This document shows positions 1 through 5,309 of a DNA stretch of 6,209 bases, one piece after another. This DNA comes from Methanomicrobiales archaeon (GTDB lineage Archaea > Halobacteriota > Methanomicrobia > Methanomicrobiales > Methanospirillaceae): positions 1 to 6,209 of the forward strand of contig JAAEES010000066.1 of NCBI GenBank assembly GCA_013415575.1, read 5' to 3'. The stretch's first letter is position 1. Every line of letters starts with the position of its first letter. Position numbers and translations under genes: made by a program. Under the pieces are notes generated by a model. The model saw nothing but the letters and a program-made list of their open reading frames with translations, ran no database searches and was not told where the DNA came from.

Positions 1-1380
1 GGGCTCCAGGTTTCCGGGCGGGTGGAACTGGAAGTGATCGGCAATGCCAAGGTCTACCGTTATGCCCAGCGCATCCCGTTCTCATCATTCCTGAAATGTT
101 CGAAAGATGCCATCCTCGTGCTCGATGGAGACCAGAGGATCGTGCAGGCAAATGATCAGCTGCTCACTGCGTTCGGATGGAACATTGGGGATATCCAGGG
201 TCAGAAAATCGAAGATCTGAATATTCCTCCTTCGTTCCCGCCCGAATGGGCGGGCCCTTCCGGGAAGATGCTTGAAAAGGAGGAAGTCATCCCCCACCTG
301 GAATACCGGAACGATGGACAATCCATCCATTACCGGGCGAAGATCACCCCGGTGGTCTTCGAGCATGGGGGGAAAGGAACCCTGGTTATCCTTGAGGATA
401 TAACGCAAGGCTACGAAAAAGAACAGCTTGAACAGCTCTATGCGAAAAATATGGGATTTCTTGCCAGAGCTGCCATGAAATTCATACGGCTCAATAATGA
501 TAGCGAGCTCTATTCCATTATTGGCGAAGGGATGAAAGAGCTCGTTCCTGAGGGGATAGTCATGATCAAGTCATTTAACCCCCTGGATATTACCTTCAGG
601 ACCTGGCTTGTCTGGGGTATCACGCACCAGGACTCAGTTCATGATCTGGTCCAGCGGGAACTCATCGGCCTCACGGTGAAGGCGGATGACCGGATGATCC
701 AGGATCTCACCGACACCCTTTCGCTCCACCAGCCGGAAATTAACGGCCGGAAGGTTTCCAGCCTCTTTGACTTCTTCCAGGGACAGGTTCCCGAAAAGAC
801 CTGCCAGGCCATCGAGCAGGCATTCCAGATCAATCGCATTTATGTCGGCGGTCTTATCTGGAAGGGAAGCCTGTATGGAAAAGTCGCCATCCTCCTTCCC
901 CGGGGTGTTGCGCTCCGGAACGAGGAGATCATCAATCAGTTTCTCAGACAGGCTTCCATGGCTTTTCAGCGGAGAATTACCGAAGCCCGGTTGGAACAGG
1001 CAGAGTCACAGATCCGGAAGATTGCCGAGGTAGTACCGCTCCCGGTTACAATTGTCAGTCCCGAGGGAAATTACCTCTACCTGAACAGAAGGTTTTCCGA
1101 AGTTTTCGGATATTCCACAGATGAAATCCCCCCTGTGGAGGAATTCTTTTCGTCTTTCAGCGATTCCCCGCCTTCTCAGATAATACCCAAAGGCCGGCAA
1201 TCCGCGCAGGGGACTTCGGGAGCAGGTGACCTGATGGTCCGGAAGGCAACGATCCGGTGTCGTGACCAGGGTATGAAAGAAATCCTGTTCAGCATCCTTG
1301 TTCTGGAGGATTCCAACCGGTTCATCCTCTGCGAAGAAGTGTCCCCGAATGCAAATCCTGAACGGCAGAGAGCGGTCTGA
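1..1380 (+). CDS. PAS-GAF-PAS sensor/transcription regulator, 5' end missing
   Basis: The frame is open from base 1 to a TGA at 1378-1380, giving 459 residues, so the gene starts upstream of the window; the GTG at 22 is not a convincing start. Counting from base 1, residues 2-30 (VSGRVEL..GNAKVYRYAQRIP) resemble the wing and exit of the N-terminal winged-helix domain found in Methanomicrobiales PAS regulators. A PAS domain follows at about 31-136 (ILVLD, QANDQLL, ending LVILEDIT). A GAF-like domain spans about 145-325 and a second PAS about 333-447 (VTIVSPEGNYLYLN, FGYSTDEI). No HisKA box or ATPase motif (N, G1, G2) is present, so it is unlikely to signal by autophosphorylation. I infer a cytoplasmic one-component regulator that senses a small ligand or redox state. 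The ligand and targets cannot be read. The domain order is fairly certain; the DNA-binding role rests on the fragment at the edge. Confidence 0.85.
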   Translation, partial: GLQVSGRVELEVIGNAKVYRYAQRIPFSSFLKCSKDAILVLDGDQRIVQANDQLLTAFGWNIGDIQGQKIEDLNIPPSFPPEWAGPSGKMLEKEEVIPHLEYRNDGQSIHYRAKITPVVFEHGGKGTLVILEDITQGYEKEQLEQLYAKNMGFLARAAMKFIRLNNDSELYSIIGEGMKELVPEGIVMIKSFNPLDITFRTWLVWGITHQDSVHDLVQRELIGLTVKADDRMIQDLTDTLSLHQPEINGRKVSSLFDFFQGQVPEKTCQAIEQAFQINRIYVGGLIWKGSLYGKVAILLPRGVALRNEEIINQFLRQASMAFQRRITEARLEQAESQIRKIAEVVPLPVTIVSPEGNYLYLNRRFSEVFGYSTDEIPPVEEFFSSFSDSPPSQIIPKGRQSAQGTSGAGDLMVRKATIRCRDQGMKEILFSILVLEDSNRFILCEEVSPNANPERQRAV

Positions 1381-1456
1381 GGAACTTCTCGTGCCACCAG
1401 GAAGGCCGGGCATACAGCGTCTCCCGGATGCTGATCTCAAGCATAGCATACCCGCC

Positions 1457-1546
1457 TCACTGATGACCAGCATTGCCATGCAGTGAGGGGTGAGCCCCGC
1501 CATGCAATCCAGCTGCACCCTCCTGGTTCACATAGTATCTTTTCAT
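1457..1546 (-). CDS. Possible 29-residue small protein, or remnant of a longer one
   Basis: On the minus strand an ATG at 1546 opens a 29-codon frame ending in TGA at 1457-1459. It is preceded by GGAGGAG (1558-1552) with a 5-base spacer, one of the best ribosome binding sites in the window. The product begins MKRYYVN and is rich in Gly and His (two LHG motifs, GHQ at the end). The opening residues recall, from memory only, a family of small Cys/His proteins of about 65 residues that start MKRYYVN or MKKYYVN. The expected cysteines and C-terminal part are absent, so this may be a decayed 5' end of such a gene or a genuine microprotein. It is convergent with the upstream regulator gene. An inverted repeat, CCTCACTG/CAGTGAGG (1455-1462/1481-1488), sits at its 3' end. 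No clear TATA box is seen. Confidence 0.35.
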   Translation of the reverse strand: MKRYYVNQEGAAGLHGGAHPSLHGNAGHQ

Positions 1547-1551
1547 CTGCA

Positions 1552-1558
1552 CTCCTCC
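1552..1558 (-). promoter_or_regulatory. Ribosome binding site for the minus-strand small ORF
   Basis: The minus strand reads GGAGGAG here, 5 bases before the ATG at 1546. It matches the archaeal anti-Shine-Dalgarno core and is the main reason to take the 29-codon frame seriously, since the surrounding sequence otherwise looks non-coding. Confidence 0.4.
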
Positions 1559-1618
1559 AGATCCATGATGCTCGGGGCCGGGATCTACCTTACATAGCGG
1601 CTCAATAAGGTTACGGCC

Positions 1619-1657
1619 CTTTCCTGATCCTCCGGCAATGCGGCAGGATCAGGAAAG
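1619..1657. repeat. Perfect 13-bp inverted repeat (hairpin)
   Basis: CTTTCCTGATCCT (1619-1631) and AGGATCAGGAAAG (1645-1657) are exact reverse complements separated by 13 bases. Part of that spacer can extend the stem (CCG 1632-1634 with CGG 1641-1643). No T-run follows on either strand, so it does not look like an ordinary archaeal terminator. It lies 29 bases before the ATG of the 37-codon ORF at 1687, where it could be a structured leader. It could also be an operator or part of an unannotated small RNA. The repeat is seen directly; its role is unknown. Confidence 0.7.
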
Positions 1658-1686
1658 AGCATCAGGGACACACGGGGTATGATGGT

Positions 1687-1800
1687 ATGAGGGACTCGAA
1701 AACGTTACCATTGGTGAACATATTCAATGCCGAAATTATCGTGATGCGGTTACTGCTCATCGCCACGCTGCTCGTTGTTCTCGTAGCAATGGCACTGTAG
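1687..1800 (+). CDS. Possible 37-residue single-pass membrane peptide
   Basis: An ATG at 1687 opens 37 codons ending in TAG at 1798-1800. The product has a short polar N-terminus (MRDSKTLPLVNIFNAE) and then an uninterrupted hydrophobic stretch from about residue 17 to the end (IIVMRLLLIATLLVVLVAM), long enough for one transmembrane helix running to the C-terminus. A GGGG at 1674-1677 lies 9 bases before the start and is only a weak ribosome binding site. A strong hairpin lies just upstream (1619-1657), and hairpins with a T-run follow at 1823-1922. Two other ATGs nearby (1679, 1682) are out of frame. I do not recognise the sequence. The clean hydrophobic segment is unlikely to be chance but does not prove translation. 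Confidence 0.4.
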   Translation: MRDSKTLPLVNIFNAEIIVMRLLLIATLLVVLVAMAL

Positions 1801-1822
1801 GACTGACGTGAGTATCCCTGGA

Positions 1823-1842
1823 TTACCGACACAATCCGGTAA
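1823..1842 (+). repeat. Small hairpin downstream of the 37-codon ORF
   Basis: TTACCG (1823-1828) and CGGTAA (1837-1842) are reverse complements around an 8-base loop. A competing pairing, GGATT/AATCC (1820-1824/1833-1837), overlaps it. The position 23 bases after the stop codon at 1800 fits a 3'-end structure, but the stem is short. Confidence 0.3.
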
Positions 1843-1892
1843 CAGCGGATATTCCTTCATATTCCAGGGGCCGGTACCGCTGATTTTCAGGG

Positions 1893-1922
1893 ACGGGTAT
1901 CATCGTGATTATACCCGTTTTT
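1893..1922 (+). terminator. Hairpin plus T-run, terminator-like
   Basis: ACGGGTAT (1893-1900) pairs perfectly with ATACCCGT (1911-1918) around a 10-base loop, and the stem runs straight into five T residues (1918-1922). A second T5 run follows at 1940-1944. This is a good candidate 3' end for a transcript through the 37-codon ORF. The same arm sequence recurs at 2011, so a protein-binding role is also possible. Confidence 0.45.
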
Positions 1923-1989
1923 CTGTCAGAGTTCACCTGTTTTTCCGGAGGGGCTGTGACTGCAGAATACTCTCCTCAATGATTCTCTT

Positions 1990-2011
1990 TCCCGGAAGGG
2001 GGATCCCGGGA
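1990..2011. repeat. GC-rich inverted repeat
   Basis: TCCCGG (1990-1995) and CCGGGA (2006-2011) are reverse complements separated by 10 bases. Its last base begins the next inverted repeat (2011-2049), so the two structures abut upstream of the phosphoesterase promoter. Confidence 0.35.
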
Positions 2012-2049
2012 CGGGTATGATGCCACGGGTCACGCCTGCCTTTACCCGT
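2011..2049. promoter_or_regulatory. Inverted repeat abutting a TATA box, possible operator
   Basis: ACGGGTA (2011-2017) and TACCCGT (2043-2049) are reverse complements 25 bases apart. The right arm ends two bases before the TATTTTAA box at 2052, where the BRE element of archaeal promoters lies. The left half repeats, base for base, the 11-base GGGACGGGTAT at 1890-1900. The placement would suit a repressor or activator of the phosphoesterase gene; this is inference. Confidence 0.35.
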
Positions 2050-2051
2050 AC

Positions 2052-2059
2052 TATTTTAA
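2052..2059 (+). promoter_or_regulatory. TATA box of the metallophosphoesterase gene
   Basis: TATTTTAA is a good archaeal box A. Transcription would start about 26 bases downstream of its centre, near 2082, so the mRNA would have almost no leader before the ATG at 2088. The lack of any Shine-Dalgarno sequence there fits leaderless initiation. Confidence 0.6.
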
Positions 2060-2087
2060 CCTATCCTGCCCAAATTCAGTGACATCC

Positions 2088-3038
2088 ATGGGGTTGGATC
2101 TCAAAGTGCCGAAACTCCCGAAGATCGGGAGGATCCGGTTTCTTTCTCTCATCGTCTTTATCGGGCTCCTCAATGCGTCAATAGGCTTTGCATACGTCGG
2201 AGGTCAGAGCTCCGAGGTTACTGTCCTCACTATTGACGGAGCCCCGAATGATATCGTGTTCATCGCCGATCCCCATCTCAGGGAGGAGAATATCGATCAT
2301 ACCCGCCAGATCGTGGAAGAGGTTAACATGCTCGATCCCTCACTTGTTTTGATTCTCGGGGATTTTGTTTACGAGGACGGGGAAGACCTGTATCTCCAGG
2401 AAGTCTGGAGCGGGATCGATGCCCCGGTCTATGCAATCCTCGGCAACCATGACTACAAGTCAGGTATCGAAGCGGTGACCTGGATGCAGAAGAACAGCGC
2501 GGTATCATCAGCCTGTTACGATGTTGAGGGATACAATGTCAGCTGTCTCCGCGATGACACCACCGATCTCGCCTATGCGGACCGTGTTGCCGCTGCGCTG
2601 GAGGAAAACGGCGTCACGGTGCTCAGGAACGAGTATGTACCCCTCAGTATCAACGGGACCGATCTCCTGCTGGTGGGTGTGGATGACGGCTGGGCGGGAA
2701 TGGCAGATCCACCCGAAATACCGGAAACAGATGCCTTCGTCCTCTATATGATCCATGAACCCGACTGCAGGGCTGACTGGGATGCAGATCTCACCATCGC
2801 CGGGCACACCCATGGCGGCCAGTTTCTCCCCCACGGCACCAGCCTTGCGGGCAAGGAGATATCAGGGCTCTTTGAGCGGAACGAACGATTCTGTTACGTC
2901 ACCCGGGGAATAGGGACCTCCAACTTCGGGGTCGAGCTCCGCCTGTTTGCAACCCCTGAGATCGTGATCATCAATCCCAGCGTGCCTCCTGAAGAGCTCC
3001 TCCCGGGAAAGAAGGTCGTACATATCACGGTTGAATAA
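2088..3038 (+). CDS. Membrane-anchored calcineurin-like metallophosphoesterase (YkuE/YaeI type)
   Basis: The product is 316 residues if read from the ATG at 2088; a GTG at 2079 would add three residues. Neither start has a ribosome binding site, and the TATA spacing favours 2088. A positively charged N-terminus and hydrophobic segment (about residues 18-37) form a signal anchor, placing the enzyme outside the membrane. The dinuclear-metal motifs are complete: D61-x-H63 (ADPHL), G-D92 (LGDF), G-N120-H121-D (LGNHD), H223 (MIHEPD) and G-H240-T-H242-GG. This set marks the membrane-associated phosphodiesterases related to YkuE, YaeI and LpxG. Its substrate is probably a phosphoester or pyrophosphate of a lipid or nucleotide, but this cannot be read from sequence. 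Between NHD and the next core strand lies a longer stretch (about 128-160) with C143 and C153; C227 and C269 occur later, so disulfides are possible outside the cell. Confidence 0.9.
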   Translation: MGLDLKVPKLPKIGRIRFLSLIVFIGLLNASIGFAYVGGQSSEVTVLTIDGAPNDIVFIADPHLREENIDHTRQIVEEVNMLDPSLVLILGDFVYEDGEDLYLQEVWSGIDAPVYAILGNHDYKSGIEAVTWMQKNSAVSSACYDVEGYNVSCLRDDTTDLAYADRVAAALEENGVTVLRNEYVPLSINGTDLLLVGVDDGWAGMADPPEIPETDAFVLYMIHEPDCRADWDADLTIAGHTHGGQFLPHGTSLAGKEISGLFERNERFCYVTRGIGTSNFGVELRLFATPEIVIINPSVPPEELLPGKKVVHITVE

Positions 3039-3151
3039 CCGCCCGGACATTCCCGTTGGTGCAGCGTGATTCATTCCCCTCATCCCTGATTCCCAAATCT
3101 CGTTTTCGACGCGCCAGCCCGGGTTTCACTCCTGTTTCCCTGAGCACTGGG

Positions 3152-3165
3152 AAAAGAATAAGAAC
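3152..3165 (+). promoter_or_regulatory. Possible promoter A/T block of the substrate-binding protein gene
   Basis: This is a short A/T-rich block around GAATAAGA. It is not a strong consensus TATA box, but it is the only candidate at a suitable distance upstream of the start at 3199. It would put transcription initiation near 3185, inside the adjacent palindrome. Confidence 0.3.
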
Positions 3166-3190
3166 TTTGCTATGCCTTAGCATAGCAAGG
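3165..3190. promoter_or_regulatory. Palindrome before the substrate-binding protein gene, possible operator or leader hairpin
   Basis: TTGCTATGC (3167-3175) and GCATAGCAA (3180-3188) are perfect reverse complements around a 4-base loop. One wobble and one further pair (T3166-G3189, C3165-G3190) extend the stem to 11. It ends 8 bases before the ATG at 3199 and lies downstream of the weak promoter block. A bound repressor here could block initiation; in RNA it would occlude the start region. No T-run follows, so it is not a terminator for the phosphoesterase gene. Confidence 0.5.
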
Positions 3191-3198
3191 CGCAGAGT

Positions 3199-4506
3199 AT
3201 GAACACAAAAATTATCATTATCGGAATCATGCTTGCCGGGCTCCTTATCGCTGGGTGCACCCAGCCACAAGAGGCAAGTGATGAACTGAAGATTGGTGTC
3301 GTCGCTTCACTTACCGGCCCGGCCAGTACGACCGGAAAAGACATCTGGCAATCGGCTGTGATTGCCGCCGATGAAATCAATAGTGACGGCGGGATCTATA
3401 TCGAAGACCTGGGGAAGAAGGTACCTGTCACGGTCATCGCCGGTGATGATGAATCAACAAGGGAAGGTGGGCAGAAAGCAGTCACCCGGCTTATCACTGA
3501 AGATAACGTGGATGCCCTGGTCGGGGGTTTCTCCAGTGCAGTGGTGTCTGCCCACGAATCTGTTGTCTCCGAACATGGCGTTCCCTATGTCGTAACCGGG
3601 GCATCCAGTCCGGTCATCACCCACAGGACGGACGTCGATACCAGCAGTATTTTCCATCACTGTCCTACAACAGATGACTATGGTAGACAGACTACCCTGT
3701 TTGCCAGCGAGGTCATCCGGCCGGCAATCAATGAGCTTTTCGGGTTTTCGGACGATCGACCGCTGAGGCTGGCGCTGCTTGTCCAGGACAGCCCCTATGG
3801 AAAGGGAGTGGAGAGCGCGGTTCTTGCCACCGTACAAAATGAGAATCTCCCGGTTGTTATCGTAGCCAACGAGACCTTCAAGATGGGTGAGACCGATTAT
3901 CACACCGTTCTCACATCGATAAAGGCAGCAGGACCCGATGTGGTATATGCTGCAGCATTTCTGAACGAGCAGATCCCCATGGTAATCCAGGCCCGGCGCG
4001 ATGTGGGATTAAATGCCATCTTCCTTGCCGTAGAATGCAACGACGACCCCGACTATTACAGTGGTGTCGGGCAATATGGCGAGTACTCCATCATGGAATC
4101 CCGCTTTAGTCCCTATGTCATTCCGCCTGGAACTCTTACCGATGACATCATGGCATTCAAGGAGAGTTACCAGCAGCGATGGGGAGGGTTCCCCGGAATG
4201 ATGGGGGCTTCGACCTACGAGGGTGTCTATATCATAACCCAGGCTGTTGAGAACGCGGGGACCAGGGACAATAAGGCAGTCATTGAAGCTCTCGGAACTC
4301 TGAACATGCCCCAGATTATCGAATATATGCAGGGCGGAGCGATAACCTTCACCCCTGATTTCCGCGAGTCTAAATTTGACCTGTATATGGAACAGCTCAT
4401 TTGGAACCAGACCGAGCAGGTGGTTCGCCCGGTTATTGTGTGGCCGGAGAACATTCAGCAGCAGCCGTTTGTTCTCCCCGACTGGTTTGAACCCGGGACT
4501 CCCTGA
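3199..4506 (+). CDS. ABC-type branched-chain amino-acid-like substrate-binding lipoprotein
   Basis: The product is 435 residues from the ATG at 3199. Residues 1-20 are a lipoprotein signal peptide: MNTK, a hydrophobic core, then the lipobox LIAGC with C20 as the lipidated residue. The mature part starts KIGVVASLTGP at residue 31 and follows the periplasmic-binding-protein type 1 fold of LivJ/LivK-like receptors (Peripla_BP_6). Visible family signatures are the N-terminal Gly/Ser/Thr loop, AADEINSDGGI (56-66), GGFSSAVVSA (109-118), GVPYVVTGASSP (127-138) and a central DSPYGKG. Outside the membrane it should bind an amino acid, amide or similar small solute for import. No permease or ATPase gene (livHMGF) is visible, so it either serves a transporter encoded elsewhere or acts as a receptor. 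The ligand is unknown. A weak AAGG (3187-3190) is the only possible ribosome binding site, and it lies inside the upstream palindrome. A T6 run follows the stop. Confidence 0.93.
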   Translation: MNTKIIIIGIMLAGLLIAGCTQPQEASDELKIGVVASLTGPASTTGKDIWQSAVIAADEINSDGGIYIEDLGKKVPVTVIAGDDESTREGGQKAVTRLITEDNVDALVGGFSSAVVSAHESVVSEHGVPYVVTGASSPVITHRTDVDTSSIFHHCPTTDDYGRQTTLFASEVIRPAINELFGFSDDRPLRLALLVQDSPYGKGVESAVLATVQNENLPVVIVANETFKMGETDYHTVLTSIKAAGPDVVYAAAFLNEQIPMVIQARRDVGLNAIFLAVECNDDPDYYSGVGQYGEYSIMESRFSPYVIPPGTLTDDIMAFKESYQQRWGGFPGMMGASTYEGVYIITQAVENAGTRDNKAVIEALGTLNMPQIIEYMQGGAITFTPDFRESKFDLYMEQLIWNQTEQVVRPVIVWPENIQQQPFVLPDWFEPGTP

Positions 4507-4514
4507 TAAAATCC

Positions 4515-4520
4515 TTTTTT
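4515..4520 (+). terminator. T-run terminator of the substrate-binding protein gene
   Basis: Six T residues begin 9 bases after the TGA at 4504-4506. No clear stem precedes them, but archaeal RNA polymerase can terminate at a T-run alone. Confidence 0.45.
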
Positions 4521-4622
4521 CACTCGCTAAATCTTCGGAGGGAATGACTGGTGAGCGCCTGTTTTTCCCGTATATGCGGCGTCCGTTCTTACCCCGATCC
4601 CCTGTGTATCCTGCATCAGTCC

Positions 4623-4629
4623 TTTTATC
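4623..4629 (+). promoter_or_regulatory. Possible TATA-like box of hypC
   Basis: TTTTATC lies 43 bases before the hypC start and would give transcription from about 4650, just before the GGAG ribosome binding site. A second candidate, GTATATGC at 4570-4577, would give a leader of about 65 bases. I cannot decide between them. Confidence 0.3.
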
Positions 4630-4665
4630 TCATGGGAGAGCGATATTCCTGAAGGAGAATCGCCC

Positions 4666-4890
4666 ATGTGCATCGCAGTGCCTGCAGAAGTGATCGAGAA
4701 GAGAGAAGGAAATATCGCAGTTGTCGATTATGGCGAACTGCAGCAGGAAGTGCGGGTTGACCTCGTCGATGTCAATGTCGGAGAATTTGTCCTCGTCCAT
4801 GTCGGATTCGCCATCCAGAAGCTCTCACGCGAGGAAGGCCTTGAGACCAGGGAGATCTTCAGGCAGGTCTATGCGGCAATGGAGGAGTAG
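4666..4890 (+). CDS. hypC: HypC/HupF-family hydrogenase maturation chaperone
   Basis: The product is 74 residues, the usual length for HypC. It begins MCIAVPAEV, with the essential Cys2 exposed after Met1 removal, and carries the conserved GEFVLVHVGFAIQKL (residues 39-53, His45). In the known pathway HypC binds HypD and the hydrogenase large-subunit precursor through Cys2 and carries the Fe(CN)2CO group for the [NiFe] site. In a methanogen the targets would be the F420-reducing, membrane-bound or F420-nonreducing [NiFe] hydrogenases. GGAG at 4654-4657 with an 8-base spacer fixes the start. The base of the frame 4543-4693 that overlaps it is judged spurious. No other hyp gene is in the window, so it stands alone; scattered hyp genes are common in archaea. 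Confidence 0.96.
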   Translation: MCIAVPAEVIEKREGNIAVVDYGELQQEVRVDLVDVNVGEFVLVHVGFAIQKLSREEGLETREIFRQVYAAMEE

Positions 4891-4952
4891 AGCGCCTTCT
4901 CCCCCGGCAGAAGTCCTGCCCCACGCTCTTTTCTGGTCTGAGCGCGATATCC

Positions 4953-4957
4953 GTTTT
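4953..4957 (+). terminator. T-run downstream of hypC
   Basis: A T5 run (GTTTTTCC) lies 62 bases after the hypC stop. Two short stems precede it: GGCAG/CTGCC (4907-4921 region) and CGCTC/GAGCG around a T-rich loop. Together they could end the hypC transcript; support is modest. Confidence 0.35.
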
Positions 4958-4968
4958 TCCTCCGAGCA

Positions 4969-4997
4969 ATATCCTTATTTAACCCAAAGAAGGATAT
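4969..4997. promoter_or_regulatory. TATA box framed by an inverted repeat, promoter of the 59-residue protein
   Basis: TATTTAA (4976-4982) is a good box A about 29 bases before the expected transcription start near 5005. It is framed by ATATCCTT (4969-4976) and AAGGATAT (4990-4997), a perfect 8-bp inverted repeat with a 13-base spacer. Protein binding to both arms would compete with TBP, so an operator is plausible. The TATA box is fairly secure; the operator is inference. Confidence 0.5.
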
Positions 4998-5020
4998 GTT
5001 GAGATAACGGAGGAAACGGA

Positions 5021-5200
5021 ATGGATAAAACGGGTCTTGCAAGTCTCGTGGTGGGGATTCTTCTCCTGTGTCTTGGTGGATATGGGATATGGGTCTTTCT
5101 TCCCGACGTCATATCTGTAGTGAAGGGGTCAATTGGTATCATTGCCGTCATCATCGGCATCTTTCTCGTCATCTTCGGAGCTATTCTGATCAAAGATTAA
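5021..5200 (+). CDS. Small two-helix membrane protein of 59 residues
   Basis: An ATG at 5021 opens 59 codons ending in TAA at 5198-5200. GGAGG (5009-5013) lies 7 bases upstream and a TATA box at 4976, so every initiation signal is in place. The product starts MDKTG, followed by two hydrophobic segments: about residues 6-27 (LASLVVGILLLCLGGYGIWVFL) joined by a short PDVISVVKGS turn to about 38-57 (IGIIAVIIGIFLVIFGAILI), and ends in KD. Both helices carry small Gly residues that suit close packing. I infer an integral membrane protein with both ends on the same side. It resembles the many uncharacterised small membrane proteins of methanogens; I cannot name a family or function. The third-position choices look like those of the neighbouring genes. 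Confidence 0.82.
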   Translation: MDKTGLASLVVGILLLCLGGYGIWVFLPDVISVVKGSIGIIAVIIGIFLVIFGAILIKD

Positions 5201-5255
5201 TACCCATTTTACCCGGCCATGGGGGGGCATACGATCAGGTGCCGGGAAGGTCAAA

Positions 5256-5262
5256 TTTTAAA
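5256..5262 (+). promoter_or_regulatory. TATA box of the PsbP-like gene
   Basis: TTTTAAA within an A/T-rich block (5253-5262) predicts a start near 5285, giving a leader of about 35 bases that contains the GGAGGG ribosome binding site at 5310-5315. Confidence 0.5.
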
Positions 5263-5309
5263 CGTTAGAAAGGCCTAAATACGTGTATACAAAACCCTTT
5301 TCCCTTTTT

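Noticed and set aside
1460..1490. Possible box C/D small RNA, from a CTGATGA match
   Set aside because: Only one box C-like element is present; I could not find properly spaced D, C' and D' boxes.
1006..1518. 170-codon minus-strand frame starting at a GTG
   Set aside because: It lies mostly antisense to the PAS region, whose plus-strand frame has clear domain motifs. The translation has no recognisable pattern and no ribosome binding site of its own.
1808..2020. 70-codon plus-strand frame starting at a GTG
   Set aside because: No ribosome binding site; the composition is non-protein-like, and the frame runs through three inverted repeats and a T-run. It is better read as structured intergenic DNA.
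3137..3156. TTTCCC/GGGAAA hairpin after the phosphoesterase gene as a terminator
   Set aside because: The stem is only 6 bp and is followed by an A-rich block, not by T residues, so it gives no real support for termination.
4376..4693. Plus-strand frame bridging the receptor gene and hypC, with an internal ATG at 4543 after GGAGG
   Set aside because: The GGAGG is only 1-2 bases from that ATG, the frame overlaps two secure genes, crosses a T6 run, and its translation shows no domain.
5219..5275. 18-codon ORF starting in the G-run at 5221
   Set aside because: No ribosome binding site; it runs through the TATA box of the next gene, and the peptide is not distinctive.
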